From: Trichopria drosophilae
Taxonomy: Eukaryota; Arthropoda; Insecta; Hymenoptera; Diapriidae
Direction: 5' to 3'
Assembly (NCBI GenBank): GCA_030407085.1
Contig: CM059582.1
Location: 19,573,501-19,637,500 of the forward strand
Length of the DNA stretch: 64,000 nucleotides
The position numbers and the translations under genes are program-made. The notes beneath the pieces are model-generated. The model was not told the DNA's origin and did not search any database. It saw only the letters and a list, made by a program, of their open reading frames with translations. This document shows positions 35,201 to 47,499 of this stretch, in pieces (position 1 is the first letter of the stretch; each line of letters opens with the position of its first letter).

Positions 35201-38071
35201 GATATTCAAAATTTATTGCCCGGGCATATTATTATACAGAAACAATTAATAATCATAAAAATAACATAAAAATTTGTCATTTTTCGGAAGGAGGAAATAT
35301 TTTCTGGTTCAAGAGGCGTAAGTTTGGGCGTTGACTAAAATATATTATTAGTATTGACAAATACGGGTGATTGCATATCAAATGACGATCAAATTTAATT
35401 TCTATAAAATATTTTTCACCTTGTTTTGAAGGAAAAATAAAACACAATACGTTCGCAATACACTGTAAAAATTTCAAAAAGATGTATTATTATTTATTTG
35501 ACATATTGTAAATAGAAAATTACGAAGTGTAGCACAATACTTAAAATGGTTTCGTTAATAGTACAATCCAATTATGTCATTTGGCAAAATATTTTAAAAT
35601 TATTGACAACAATATCAATTCTTGTAATAAATATCATGACCTATTAGTGGTTATATCTTACAATTAATATTTTTCAAAAATTACGTAATGCGGCCAATGG
35701 ACTAATAAAGGGAATTTAGATTTTTGTTCAACAAATTTACGTTTCGGTCGTTTACTTACACCGACCTTTGCAATAATATTTTAATGCAAATACGGAGGAT
35801 TTAAATAAAAAATGAGGGTGAAGTAAGTTATTATCAAAGATTCATATGAAGAATTTTCAAGGAAATATTAATGCGGAAAGGAAAATCATTGACGTGACAT
35901 TAATTTTATAAACTATGATTTAATAATTAAAATCAGCGATTATAATTTAAGTACATAAATAAGTATTCAATGTATTATAAATTTCTGGTAATTTGGAGAT
36001 TACAAATCTCATATTTAATTTTCAATTTCTTTTCTCTTTAATTTGTTTTTTTCCATAGCCAAAATTTATTGTTGTTGTCGTCGTTGAAGTTATCCAATAT
36101 TTAATTTATGCACAGTTAAACTTGTATAAGATTCCTCTTTTCCTTCAATATTTATCTTATGTTAGGTCAATAAATTTCTAAGGCACAGATATACTTGACG
36201 TTTAAAGTTTTGGCATTTCTATAATAGATTACTTCAACAATGTAAAATTAAAATAATAGTGTAATGTACTTTATATATTGAACGTCCAATGCACAGCCGA
36301 AAATAAATTTTAGTGCATTTTAATCAAGAAAATGTATTCTGTTTTTTTTTCAGCGGATTAACCTCTTACAGTCTCCGTACAGGAATAAAGAAGTTTGGAT
36401 ATGTAAAGATATGTAAAATTCCGGTCATAATAAAAAATATATGAGAAGTTCCAATCATAATAATAAAAATATAAAGATACGAAGGATTCATTTTTATTTT
36501 TATTAACGATTACAACGATAATAAAACATTTCATATAACACATAATAGAGAGCAGCCAAAAATAAGGAATCAGATTTTTTGTCAAATTTAGTACATGAGT
36601 AATCTAAACATGTATCCTCTTTACTTTTTCTTCATTGAGAAATATTAAATTGTTTTTCAAGTTTTGAAATTTAGTAATTTGTAAAATTAGATTGAAAATC
36701 CTTCATGGTTAGTGAGCAATTTTTTGGATAAAATATATTAATATTTTAAACACATGTAGGCAAAACGAACACGTTCTTCAATAGTTATTTATGTTAATAA
36801 GTCTTTTTTTCTGTCGTTATCTTTGTGACACTTTTATTCTGATGAATCTTTGTTGTTTAATTTATGATGCAATTCTAACAATAATTTATGGATTTCTGTC
36901 GTCGTTCTAAAATTGATTTCTGAATTATATATAACACGTTTGCAAATTCTAGACCAATGGACAAATTGACTTCAAAGTTCACGAGCTTGAAGTCAGCATT
37001 ACGCAAATAAGAGAAGTTTGCTTGAATGGTAGATGTATAGACTTCAATCAACAAAAATTAACTAACAGGTCAAATATTGACTATTAGGTCGAATGTCATG
37101 GCATAATTTGATCCTGTCAGTTTTACAACGCATTACTTGTAATATTTGTCGCTTACTTATTTTACGGTAAAGTTTCGTTCTCACGTTACTTAACAAAATA
37201 CATATATTTTTATGTATAATTGAAGTAAAAACATTGATAAACAGTATTTGCAATCTTTTGCAATAATGATATCAGTTCATGAGACAAGTGATTGTTCCAG
37301 CAAGCTATTTGTATACCCGAGGTAAAAAAACATTAGGAACAAGACTCTTGAAGAAAATGAATATCGATTCTGTTCAGGTTTTATGCGATCCATGATTCAC
37401 TGTGTAGCGAGCAGATAAAATGGCTAAAAAGTGGTTGTATTTTCTACAAGGGAAAGAATGGGCTTAATGAGATAAATATTACACAAATATTATAAATCTT
37501 CTAGTCCAGAATTTCACATGAACTATTAGTTATTATTGATTTAATTAGTCAATAGTTTGAAAATGAAGTGTACAATGAAATATAGGATTCAAATTGTTAA
37601 AAGTCTTTCAAACAAATAAGTGCAATGTTGAAATATGCAATATATGCAACAAGAAAATAAAATGTACAATAAACACAATAATCTAACTATATACTTATAG
37701 TTAATGATTGAACTTTACTACAAATTATCAGATATTGAAGCATATATGTACATCATACAATGCAGCTGCATGCAGCTGATCTTCTACACAGAACACAAGG
37801 GTGTGATGCATATATACAGACATAGTTTTATTATTAAAGATATTCTGTGTTAATCCAAATTTACATTTATTTTCATTTCTATTAACACTATTACTGAAAG
37901 AATAATATTATAAGTATCATATAAAATACTATTTTTTTATTTTTAAATGAAATATGAAAAGTAACAACAATAGTAAATTTCCTCACAATTCAATAAAGAT
38001 TACATTGAAAATGATTGAAGAGCGAACGAAGCGATCTAGGAGCATCGTCCCATTTGAACGTCTATTCACCA
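32221..38071. other. Long AT-rich gene-free stretch
   Basis: Almost 6 kb without any supported gene. Between 32710 and 34830 the words GGTACTGAC, GGCGGTACTGAC and GGCACTGATC recur about every few hundred bases, perhaps remnants of the AGTACTG family. A GCCGGCCGCAGGCCG patch near 35100 is GC-rich but has no frame of interest. GCAGCTGCATGCAGCTG near 37761 is a palindrome. Confidence 0.5.
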
Positions 38072-38190
38072 GATTCTGGCAAAATTCCCGCCTGAAAGCA
38101 GTTTCTGGCCAGAATCTAGGCTAGATTCTGCCCACAGGCCAGAAATTATGCCAGATTCTGGCCAATATCTGGACAATTTTCTTACAGGGT
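38072..38190. repeat. CCAGATTCTGGCC short-motif element
   Basis: CCAGATTCTGGCAAAATTC, TTTCTGGCCAGAATCTAGG, CAGGCCAGAAATT and CCAGATTCTGGCCAATATC occur in about 110 bp, followed by the terminus TTTTCTTACAGGGTAG. The word is self-complementary. One of the private-motif elements of the window. Confidence 0.6.
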
Positions 38191-40123
38191 AGTGCTAATT
38201 TTAAAATGTTTATATATAAATATACAATTGCGCAAGGTTTTTTTTTATTTCTGGATCTGCGCCTTCACCTAACATTAGAAAATAATAAGGCTATAAACTG
38301 ATGCCAATAGTTTTTACAACTTCAGTTTAGCATCTTTAAAAATTTATTGCTGGTTGGAACCAGAATTCGCGTGTCCTTTCAAAATTCCTTATCCAGTGAT
38401 GTAGCATTTTCCGCCTTACCAAAAATCGGACGAACATAATTTCGATAAGAAACCACAAGGTCGTGATTATCTAGGAATTGATTTACAAACCTCAAGTCAA
38501 CTGCAATATACGAAAATGAATTCAGACCTGCAGAATCCAAATTCAGAAACTTAATCATACATTTTTTCGTATTCATGCCATTGTTAACGAATTGAAAAGA
38601 ATTTGTATTTCTGATGTTGAATTGACTCTTGAAGTCTGAATTAATTTTTGTTTTCTTGGACTATATCATCAACGAAGAAAATGAGGACATTAAAATAATA
38701 GGAATATTTTTCGATTTACACTTGAATTTCGATGAACACTCGACATCTGCGAATTCTGTTTCATACGAGCAGTTTTTAGAAGTGGTATGTTCAAATTTAG
38801 CGTTGCAGCCATCAATAATAGCTGTATTATTTTGTAATTATAAACGATACTGCTTATACCCCAGATAAAACAAAACTAATTTCAATGATTGGTATTATTC
38901 TTTTTAAACACATTAATTTCGTTTTAAACTTTCAAATGGCAGAGCATATCAGGAATGTCCCTCTTTTTTAATAAAGGTATTGCAATTACATCATGCTAAC
39001 GATATTTTTATATACGATCATAAATTGGAAGAGCGTAAATTTTGTCTCGATTTAGCTTGTGACGATTGTCGATACATTCTGAAGAGAGGTGTCATCAACG
39101 GTCGAAAAGTCAACTCGCTTACAGTATTTAAGTCCAACTGGACCATCTCAACCCAAAATCAGCAACTTCAATTTTAGCGTCAGCGTGTCATTTTACCATG
39201 ATAAATGTTGAAATTTAAGAAATGAGTGAGTACACGCAAAGTTAGCAAAAATAGTTTTAAAACTCTGTCAATTTTAATTCTTTTCTCGTTCAAGAAATGT
39301 GAATTCGCAGCATCAAATTTACCTTCGAAACTCTAGGATGAAATAACACTGTGACTAAATTCCTAATATCCTCTGGTGGAAAATATAAACAGATTGACTG
39401 GCCATTACCCAGAATATCGATAGTTTTGCGGCCTACAATATTTGTTTCCTAAATTCTAGCAAAAAACTGGGCATTTACCTAAGTAACTAGCCTTCTCGAC
39501 GTTCGTGGCATCACGTTACATATCTCTATACATATTCGCTACATTTTAGTGGAAAAAACCGTTCAAAAGTGCAGAGACGGTGCAGATCCCGAACTCGCTA
39601 TTACATGTAGAGGAATCATATTTTCAGAAACATCGATTGCAATTGTACAAATGTGGATAAAACTTGCTTGGTGCGGAGGTTATCAGGTTATATTTCCCAA
39701 GAAATGGGGATTTTGTAGCAAACTATGTATGTTAATTTGTATATAAAAAGTTGCATTGAATTTGCGAATGTTGTTGTCTGGACAAATCCATTTGTCCAGG
39801 ACAAGAAAACACAGGTTAACAAACTCCCACATGCAATGTAAGCTATTTATTAAATAAATTTGGGCATTTTGCAATCACATCAACCTTTGCAGGTTCACGT
39901 GGATATTCCTATTTACATTATCTCGCAAACACCCGGTATACTCTTCCAATTAAATATAATTACAACCACACAATTGTGCAATTTAAATACATAGAATGGA
40001 ATGTATTAATTATTATTAACTTCCTTTGACATATATACATTTACAGATATTCTCGCCATTTCTAAACAGGAGATGATAAACCTGACCTATGAAGATCCAT
40101 AAAATCTGCAATTACTATTGACA
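38191..40123. other. AT-rich DNA around the RT-like fragment
   Basis: Apart from the reverse-transcriptase-like fragment listed separately, several 63-65 codon frames (38379-38576 minus, 38980-39177, 39549-39746) have mixed composition but no motif I recognise. Words such as CTGGACAAATCCATTTGTCCAGG near 39778 are palindromic and may belong to another short-motif repeat. Confidence 0.4.
38629..38868 (+). pseudogene. Possible non-LTR reverse-transcriptase fragment
   Basis: The frame contains VFLDYIINEENEDIKIIG followed by IFFDLHLNFDEHS, which resembles the LINE reverse-transcriptase block FLDYI...GIFFDLSKAFDTVxH. The K-A of the usual SKAFD block is replaced and the aligned region is only about 40 residues. 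Upstream and downstream RT blocks, including the catalytic YADD region, were not found in any nearby frame. If the match is real it is an old, truncated copy. Confidence 0.3.
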
Positions 40124-40390
40124 AGTTATTGGCCATTTTCTACCGAGTGCTACCTTGATTTAAATACAGTTTGCGATAACTAGAATTAGGAAACTATCTG
40201 GCATTACATTCAAAAGTTTTTGGGCATCAGTAATGGCTAGTTCCAGAGTACATTAGCGTTACATTACCACAAGAAAACCGGCCAGAATTCAGCAGAAATA
40301 TTGGCCATAATCTGTCCATTAGCCGGTAATAATGGCCATAAACCAAGCAAAAAGTGGTCAATTTTTCCACCAGTGTCGGGGCAAGGCAGG
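40124..40390. repeat. TGGCCATTA short-motif element
   Basis: Opens with ATTGGCCATTTTCTACCGAGTGC and closes with TTTTTCCACCAGTGTCGG. Inside are repeated TGGCCATAATC, GGCCAGAATTC, ATTAGCCGGTAATAATGGCC and TAATGGCTAG words. The terminus again fits the TTTTCTnCnnGGGTA-like class. The ORF 40227-40439 (minus) is repeat-derived. Confidence 0.5.
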
Positions 40391-40829
40391 TTTGCAATTC
40401 TGCTCTATACTGAACGATTGAAACATTAAAATACAACATCCAGAATTTATTTATCTATAACGATGTAACGATGAAAAAATGAGTACACGCAGAATGTCAG
40501 AATTGGCCGTGGCCTCCCCTTTTTATTGTCTCTTACATAAAAAAATGGATCTTATGTTCAGATCGCTAATGACTCAAACCTAATTGTATCGGTTCATTCC
40601 TTCACATTATTTGATTTGGTCAAATTTGGTCGGTTGGGACTTTCTATTGTACAGGACTTGCCTCATTAAAATTAAAAAAATCCTTCAATTAACTAAAAGC
40701 AATATGGAACATGTGCAGAGCCTAAAATATAAGAAAAACAAAAAATGAAAACACTAATAATCGATAAAAATTGATTAAAAAATGTATCAAATATTTAAGG
40801 TATCATTTACTTGAAAATTGCTATACGTG
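40391..40829. other. AT-rich DNA, nothing recognised
   Basis: Plain sequence without ORFs or repeats that I can identify. Confidence 0.5.
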
Positions 40830-41060
40830 GTGTTAATCCAGTAGCGGATGTTTGCTCAATTCAGGATGCTTATACCGATCTGGCAGATCGTGTTGGCGGT
40901 AAATCGCGGTATTCGAAATACCTCGTCTGAATGGATTGTTAGCGGTGGATTAGCCAGACGCCTTACAATCAGAGACCCTCTTTGAAACGCGATCTCACTA
41001 TCGACCCACTCCAATTCTCACTCTCCGCCCATAGTCCCCCCATTCCCTGACGATCCTCCA
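40830..41060. other. GC-richer island
   Basis: A block with GATCTGGCAGATCGTGTTGG, GGTAAATCGCGGTATTCG and AGACGCCTTACAATC stands out from its flanks. All frames are interrupted within about 60 codons. It could be a conserved regulatory element; nothing proves it. Confidence 0.3.
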
Positions 41061-41500
41061 GTTTGTTTCTTCTGCTGCACATAATACTCGACCTATTCTT
41101 CCTTGCTTTTATATGTTTCCATCGCCATATGTCCGTACCCCTCCCTATCTATTTATATTAAACCACTGCATTTCTAAACTTCTTTTTTCTAACTCTGCTC
41201 CCCTTATAAGTGACAAACACGTACGTATAATTTTCTCTGTGGCCCGATCATATTCATGAATACTTAATAATAAGGGTCCATTTACATTCAATGATATTTA
41301 ACAATGTTTGAAGTTAGTGTGCCAATTAATAATCGATTTTTTGCTAGTTGATTATATTCACCTATGTAAGAATATTCAACAATTGAACAGGGGATGTAGA
41401 TATTAAAATAGGGAATAACATATTGTAGTGTTACAAAAAAGTTGTGATGTAACATGTACACGGCAATATTTTTGCAAATGGAATAAAGTGAAGTGATAAT
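41061..41500. other. AT-rich DNA, nothing recognised
   Basis: Contains an 82-codon minus-strand frame partly running into the next element (41288-41536); not supported as a gene. Confidence 0.45.
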
Positions 41501-42030
41501 TACAGAGGACCACCAAAAAATTTGTTTCCGGATCACTTGAATCAGAAATAGTGGATCTTATAGATTTTTGGCTGCTGAAATCGAATCCGTTATTCGATTT
41601 GACCCATCACATCAGGATTTTAAGATATCTGATCTGAAAAACATTCCAAAATATACTTTGTGGCAAATTAAGGTTAGGATATGTGAAAAGTCTGAAAAGA
41701 TGAGTTAACATGGACAAAGAAATCGTTTTCAGCGACCAAAAATCTGTAAGATCTCTGCTTCTGTTTCATGTTGTGTAAAAAAAAAATATGCGATCTTGTG
41801 TTGTTTTTTTCAAGAAATAACTAGAGTGATTATTTACAGAGGACCGCAAAACAATTTTTTAGGGGAGGTAACTTGAATCAGAGGTACTGACTGGATCTTA
41901 TAGACTTTTGGTCATTGAAATGCGATGGGCCAAATCAGAGAAAGGATTCGTTTTCAGCTACCAAAAATGTATAAGATGCACTATTTCGTAACAAAGTGAT
42001 CACGAAACAAATTTCTTTGTAGTCCTGTGT
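41501..42030. mobile_element. MITE with CAGAGGACCAC / CACAGGACTAC termini
   Basis: TACAGAGGACCACC then ATTTGTTTCCGGATCACTT at the left is mirrored by AAGTGATCACGAAACAAAT then GTAGTCCTGTG at the right. A second copy of the left-end sequence begins near 41833 (TTACAGAGGACCGC). Inside, the word CTTATAGATTTTTGGCNGCTGAA recurs (41553, 41899), a module also found at 45.1-45.9 kb. Flanking TA at the left is consistent with a mariner-like target, but the right end is ambiguous. Confidence 0.65.
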
Positions 42031-42529
42031 TATATTTTAATTGATAGGCGTGCAATTTGAAAATACTCAAATTATTTACCGATCTTATTTCTATGTATAA
42101 TAGGTAAGTTTAGAAAATTTGTATTTTTAGCACGTAATTGAATAGTTAGCTGGAATGATATTTCATCTGCAGATTTTTTGTCCTGTCCCAGTAGGCTTGC
42201 CTATATCGACATAATGAATGCGTCTTCAGGGATTTGAAATATTTCATCCCCACAATATTCGATTCAACCAATTATAGCCGGAAGAGAATTTCTGTTTATT
42301 TAAATAAATGTTACAGTTTGCAGTAAATGAATTTTTTTTTGTAATTCCAGCAAATGTTTACTTGATACTAATAACATTTAAATGCTAACGTAAGTATAAG
42401 TAAAATAATATTTTAAATATATTTGTCCAAAAGTAACCTATAAAACAAGTATAAACTTCGAAAACGTCATCTAATCGATTTTAATGCGGATTGCGTATAC
42501 TTATATGTATTTTGCTCCGGGATCGCGAA
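42031..42529. other. AT-rich DNA, nothing recognised
   Basis: No ORF or repeat identified. Confidence 0.5.
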
Positions 42530-42930
42530 AATTATTGCGACAATTGGCGCAAATTTGATTCTGCTATTCCGAAAAATGCTTTCGATAAAGATAATAAAGC
42601 TAATCATAATAAATTTTATGTCATTTGTGTTTTCTCCACAATTTTTACTTTTGGAGAAAAATAAAAAAAAACCTTATTAAATTCATGTTCTTTCGCAATT
42701 ATCTCGTAAAATGTTCGAAATTTTGAAAAATGCATTCAATAAATGTTATGAAGAATATACCACCCATTTTACGTGCTGTGCTTGTTTCCCCGAAATTATT
42801 TGTATTTTTAAACAAAAATACAAAAAATTATAAAAAAAAACCATACATAATTCATGGTTTTTAGCAATTATCTCGTAAAATGCTCAAAATTTTGAAAAAT
42901 GCTAGCAATAAAAACTATACAAATCAAAAC
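42530..42930 (+). repeat. Diverged direct repeat, period about 170 bp
   Basis: GCAATTATCTCGTAAAATG then ATTTTGAAAAATGC occurs at about 42696 and again at about 42865. An older, more diverged copy (GGCGCAAATTTG, CCGAAAAATGC) starts near 42531. The intervening halves carry related oligo-A and TTTTTACTTTTGG / ATTTGTATTTTT segments. No terminal inverted repeat found. Confidence 0.55.
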
Positions 42931-43790
42931 CGAGCTAATTTTTAGTATTATTTTCGCAATCCGACCATCAAACCACTTAATCATACGAGTTCCCATCGAA
43001 ATAGGAAGTACACCCTCCAATAATGTGCACTACCAGTCGAAAGTTCAAGTTTGCCTTGGGATTTAGCAAATCGTGGAATAATATAGTTTCTTGACAACAT
43101 TTTTTTTTCATCTATCAAAGTAATTCATTTCAACAATAACAATATAATGACAAAAATACATAGTATTCCTTAATCATATATAAGAACTTTTCGTGTCTAT
43201 ATATTTACAACATTTTTTATTATTCAAAATATTCACTTTTTTATAATATTTCCTTTCGAAATTTACGCACATATTTTCGGTATTCGTACCATAAGTATTT
43301 CGAGAGTTGTTGCTCAAATTTTAACTCCAACAAGCGGAGAAATTTTTCGAGAACTTTTTTTTGAGAGAATGTTTTCTTTCAATTGCTATTTGACTAAAGG
43401 CTAAAGTAGGTCAAAAAGGGTTTGTTTGATTCACACATCGAAAACTCTATGCTCAATTTTTTATCAATAATGACAATAATGAGTAATATTCGACCGCTAA
43501 TTTGCCAAAGTTTTCCTCGACAAACTTCTATAAACTTTCCTCGACAAACGTCTATGAATTTTCGAGTTAGTCTTTTAGAGATTTTCGTATAATCAAGTCC
43601 TATGATATTAAAATAACAGATTTCATTAAAGAGTTGAGTTCGTTATAGAACCATCGATTATAGATGTTAAATCGTCCGTAATTCCTGTAATGATAGACGG
43701 AAAATGGACGCTTTTAGACACTTAAATGTATTATTTGCGAAAAGATAATATAATAGCTGGTGTAGAAATCTTTTCAGTCTGCTTGAATGC
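42931..43790. other. AT-rich DNA, nothing recognised
   Basis: Short direct repeat CCTCGACAAACTTCTATAAA / CCTCGACAAACGTCTATGAA near 43514-43560; otherwise plain. Confidence 0.45.
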
Positions 43791-44060
43791 TGATCACTAT
43801 CTGATTAGGCCCTGATCACGATCCAGTAAAGCAAGTCTTATCAGAAGTACGTGTTTAGTGTGTATTAAACTGGTATTCACAGTTATTATCTCACGATGTA
43901 CGGCATATTTTTTTAGTTTGAATTGTGTTGTTACAGTCCACAGACATTTCAATAACTCCGGAAAGAGGTCTGAGCAGGGCCTGATATTAAGAGGTCTTAT
44001 TAGATCCCATCCGATTATCCCATTAAGTCCCACAAGGATGAAATATTTTAATACACGAGA
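43791..44060. repeat. Possible GGCCTGAT short-motif element
   Basis: CTGATTAGGCCCTGATCACG, GAGCAGGGCCTGATATTAAG and related words occur in both orientations, and the right side ends GTCCCACAAGGATGAAAT, whose reverse reads ATTTCATCCTTGTGGGAC, similar to the recurrent terminus of other small elements. The overlapping opposite-strand ORFs here (99 and 110 codons) are probably by-products. Confidence 0.3.
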
Positions 44061-44430
44061 AATAACCCGAAGTAACTTTCGATTCAAAATCCAAACCAGT
44101 TTGACAATTAAACAACAGATTCGTGACACAAGAGCCCTGTATATACATTTATTTTAAAATTGAAATCTTGAATTTTGGCTGGCCATTGTGACAACACATT
44201 CGAGATCAATAACCAGCAAAGAATTTTAATAAATAGAAATTTAAAATTAAAATTAAAAATAAATTAAAAAACAAATTTAAACCGCCATGCACGATAAAGT
44301 AAAACTGGAATTAAATTTCGATCTCAGACAACTGTATTATGCCATTCTGAAATTTCATTTTTACGTTCTTACGTTTCAATGTTTATGGTCCATGGACGCA
44401 AGATTTTGACTTTCTAATGATCTGACCAAG
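44061..44430. other. AT-rich DNA, nothing recognised
   Basis: No feature identified. Confidence 0.45.
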
Positions 44431-44715
44431 TACAGGCCAGTACAGGATTCTCTATCAAATGAGTACTGACTGTCGGAGCAATGTAGTATCATTTCGAGGG
44501 TTCGATCCTCGGTCGGGGTAGATTTTTCTCAGGTTTATAAATTTATTTGCGAGCGAAATTCGATAACTATATTCCGTATAACATATCTACCGACAAATAA
44601 ATAATAAAAATAAAATTGAATATTCATTATAATTTGACCAGTTTTTTTAAATTTTTTTAAAAGACCAGTATAGTCGGTCAGTACTGAAACAGTACTAGGT
44701 CAGTACTATGTCAAT
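44431..44715. repeat. AGTACTG-motif fragments around a tRNA-like B box
   Basis: CAGTACAGG / GAGTACTGACTG words at about 44435-44475 and GGTCAGTACTGAAACAGTAC at about 44677-44700 match the larger array at 57.9 kb. Between them, GAGGGTTCGATCCTCGGTC (about 44498-44516) carries a good RNA polymerase III B-box word (GGTTCGATCC). No A box or cloverleaf could be built upstream, so it may be a SINE tail or tRNA relic inserted in the repeat. Confidence 0.4.
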
Positions 44716-45089
44716 GGGTTTTTAGTACAAATTCAAACCTGGGATACTGATATCTTATAAAACATTAGGTTCTAGAAACGTTCCTAAGTATATGATTACA
44801 AACGAATGTAAAGCCACAATAAAAGTCATATTTTCATAATATTTATCAGAATATTACTCTAAATATATACAAAGAGTGAAAAATATAGTTAATGGGACCA
44901 GTCTACCGCAGTAAAACAAAGTATTTAAAAAAAAATAGTAACAAATCTTGCTTACTACTTCTCGGTCGCTGAATATGCAGTACATAATCTCAAATCTATC
45001 GCAAGTTTAAATCAAATAGGCACTTTAGATATTTCTCAGAAGTAACAAAGATGAGATACAACTGATTAATAAAGAATAACCCTCTTTTC
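44716..45089. other. AT-rich DNA, nothing recognised
   Basis: Contains one isolated CTCGGTCGCTGAATATG word near 44959, the core word of the module families; no element boundaries seen. Confidence 0.45.
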
Positions 45090-45900
45090 ATAGTAATATC
45101 ATTTTTCGGTACGCAACTAGGTCCTTCTTAAAGGTTTTGGGCCGCTGAATCCGAATTCGGGCACAGAATTGGTCCTATACATCTGAGTTTTTTATATTTG
45201 AGGTTTAAAGGGCCAAAAATTGGTTTTTATTTCAAAAAATTCACACATTAATTGTAAGAAACAAAATTTCAGTCGCAGATGAAACAAGAGTAGGTGATTT
45301 TTATAGATTTTCGCCACTTAATGTAAAATCCGGCACATTATTCGCCCTTCGCGTCTGAGATTTTTAATATTTGAGGTTTATAGCGCCAAAAAACAGTGTT
45401 TTCACAATCTAACCTCAAAAATAAAAAAATATAAACAAGTTGAACAAATTCTGGACCCTGGATTCGGATCAGCAACAAAAATCTATACGAATTACCTAGT
45501 CTTGATCCATTGTACAGTTGAATTTTTTTTCTTGCACAAGGTTTGTCAAATTTCTGAGAAAAAACAATTTATCGCGTTATAAACCTCAGACTTTAAAAAC
45601 TTCAGTCGTATAGAACCAATTCTGTCTCCTAATTCAGATTCAACGGCACAAAATCTATAAGAAAAACCTAGTCTTGTTCCATTTTACAGCTTCAAACTTT
45701 TTTCTTGCAGTAAATGTGTTCATTTTCCTGGAAAAATCAATTTTTCGCACTTTAAACCTCAAATATAAAAAAACTCAGACGTATAGGACCAATTCTGTGC
45801 AAGAATTTGTACTCAGCGGCCAGAAATCTATAAGATGAACCTAGTTGCGTTTCTTGCATATGACATAATTTTTTTTTTGGTACGGTATTTTTGATTATAG
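45090..45900. mobile_element. Composite MITE of about 190-bp inverted units
   Basis: The unit near the left (GCAACTAGGTCC, GGGCCGCTGAATCCGAATTC, AATTGGTCCTATACATCTGAG, ATTTGAGGTTTAAAG) returns in reverse at the right (CTTTAAACCTCAAATAT, CGTATAGGACCAATTCTG, AAGATGAACCTAGTTGCG). Two more diverged copies lie between, near 45300 and 45600. About 0.8 kb in all, with no coding capacity. The unit shares the word CGCTGAATCCGAAT with the ATGGCGG module. Exact ends are uncertain. Confidence 0.65.
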
Positions 45901-46129
45901 TAATTGCTAATTATCAACAATAACCTTTCACGTTGTTAATTCTACTATTATTCGATATTACAATTCCCACCTTTTTCCTATGGTTCCATTAACAATTTTT
46001 TCTGAGTTACTTATTTGATGTAGCACATTCTGACAGAAAAAGTGTCTTACTGTCTATTCCAGGATCTATCATGATTCCTTTTCGAAAGAGTCTTTGTCAA
46101 CTTTTTTAATTCCTGCAATTCTTGTTTTT

Positions 46130-46445
46130 AACCACCGTACGGATTGAATTTCTGTTCGTTTCTTTCCAGCATCTTCGAAGAGATGCAATCACTTCCTACG
46201 CCAACTAGTCTATCAAACTAGTTACCGGCTCTTAAAGTGAAGCGTCCGTGGATCACCTGGTGATTAATAGCCGATGCGGAGCTCAATGCCCGATCCAACC
46301 GGAAGTTTCCAGTAGTTGTTACGCTCCAGTGACGCGACGTGGCAAACTTCGAAGACTAGTCACCGTGACTGTGACGTTAACAAGAGGTAAAAGGTCACTC
46401 GGCGTCCTGGTGGCGCTAACTGATTATAAGCACCATATGTGATTT
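46130..46445. other. GC-rich island
   Basis: GC- and CpG-rich block (CCGTGGATCACCTGG, CCGATGCGGAGC, GTGACGCGACGTGGC, GTCACCGTGACTGTGACG). A 64-codon plus-strand frame (46248-46442, MDHLVINSRCGAQCP...) crosses it without a recognised domain. It may be regulatory or part of an exon. Confidence 0.35.
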
Positions 46446-47014
46446 CACGCAAGATTTATTACCGCTTCGCGAATCCCGATTTAAAGTCGTAATTTACTTG
46501 CATGGCCCACAAAATTAAAAAAGATGTCGCGCGTATTTGTTGGTCAGGTTGGACCAGTAATATGCTGCATTCAGCACAATTTCTCCTCGTTCGAATGTTG
46601 TACACAGCATTATATTTTACGGTATTCCCAAAGCAAATTATTTGCAACGTAAGATAAATTAGTATTTTTACGATCGCTTACAGCAAATCCGCTGATGTAT
46701 TTTGGATACTGAATTATAATACGACATACAGCAGAATTTCGTTTATTATCAATTATAATATTAAGAGCATTTCATTAAGTCATAAAAGTGAAATTATTGA
46801 TTTATATGACAGGAATATTTCAGTTCAACATGGCGCGTAATTATTTATGTGAATTTTCTCTTGTCGAGTATAAAATACATTAGTTCTGATTCGGTTTAAT
46901 TCAAATTTCAGACAATTACCAGAAGATTTGTGACATATTAATGAAATGCCAAAACTGACGTCAACAATTAAGAAACAGAAGCTTAATTAATTTTCATTAT
47001 TTCACTTTAGCTAA
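46446..47014. other. AT-rich DNA, nothing recognised
   Basis: The frame of the next feature is closed by a TAA at 47012-47014; before it nothing is recognised. Confidence 0.5.
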
Positions 47015-47170
47015 GTACAACCTCGGTTTGAGTATCTCTATTTTTGGAGCTCCAATAAAAGTTGTATAAAATGGGACCAAATTATTAGTAGTTTAAACTC
47101 TTTTGTACTTCTTTTTCCTAATTGTCGGGACAAAAAGCGACTGAGTTTCTTCGAAAAATGCAACTGGTGC

Positions 47171-47461
47171 ATGCCTGGAGGAAAAAAATTATCGATACGG
47201 CGGAGAATCTACACGCAAGTTGAGGATTTCCGCGTACATGCGGACCGATTATTTTTTACGAACTTGCGAAATTCAGGATTGCACTGGACACTCGTTCCCC
47301 AGGAACCCGTCTTCCGGGAACAATTCGTCGAGATGTGCCTGCAGGAAACAGAGCTCGAATCACCGCTGCGAGTCTATATAACTCTTTCAAGGCGTGGTTG
47401 GGCCGCGGAATTCGAAATGCCCGTTAAATCGAACGTTTGGTACTTTCGTAATTCGGATTAA
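47171..47461 (+). CDS. Unidentified ORF or 3' exon (at least 96 aa)
   Basis: The frame is open from 47015 to a TAA at 47459-47461 (148 sense codons); the first internal ATG is at 47171. From there the protein is MPGGKKLSIRRRIYTQVEDF..., then QEPVFREQFVEMCLQETELE, ending VKSNVWYFRNSD. Composition is balanced and rich in R, E, V and W, and the DNA is clearly GC-richer than its flanks, both more like coding DNA than chance. No domain recognised. It could be a 3' terminal exon of a gene whose other exons lie elsewhere. An acceptor-like TTTCACTTTAG ends at 47011. No good polyadenylation signal follows. Confidence 0.33.
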   Translation: MPGGKKLSIRRRIYTQVEDFRVHADRLFFTNLRNSGLHWTLVPQEPVFREQFVEMCLQETELESPLRVYITLSRRGWAAEFEMPVKSNVWYFRNSD

Positions 47462-47499
47462 GGAGCGTACTACCCAAATTAGGTAATATATCGATTATC

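Noticed and set aside
43797..44157. Opposing 110- and 99-codon ORFs as genes
   Set aside because: They overlap on opposite strands across a probable short-motif repeat and have no recognisable domain.
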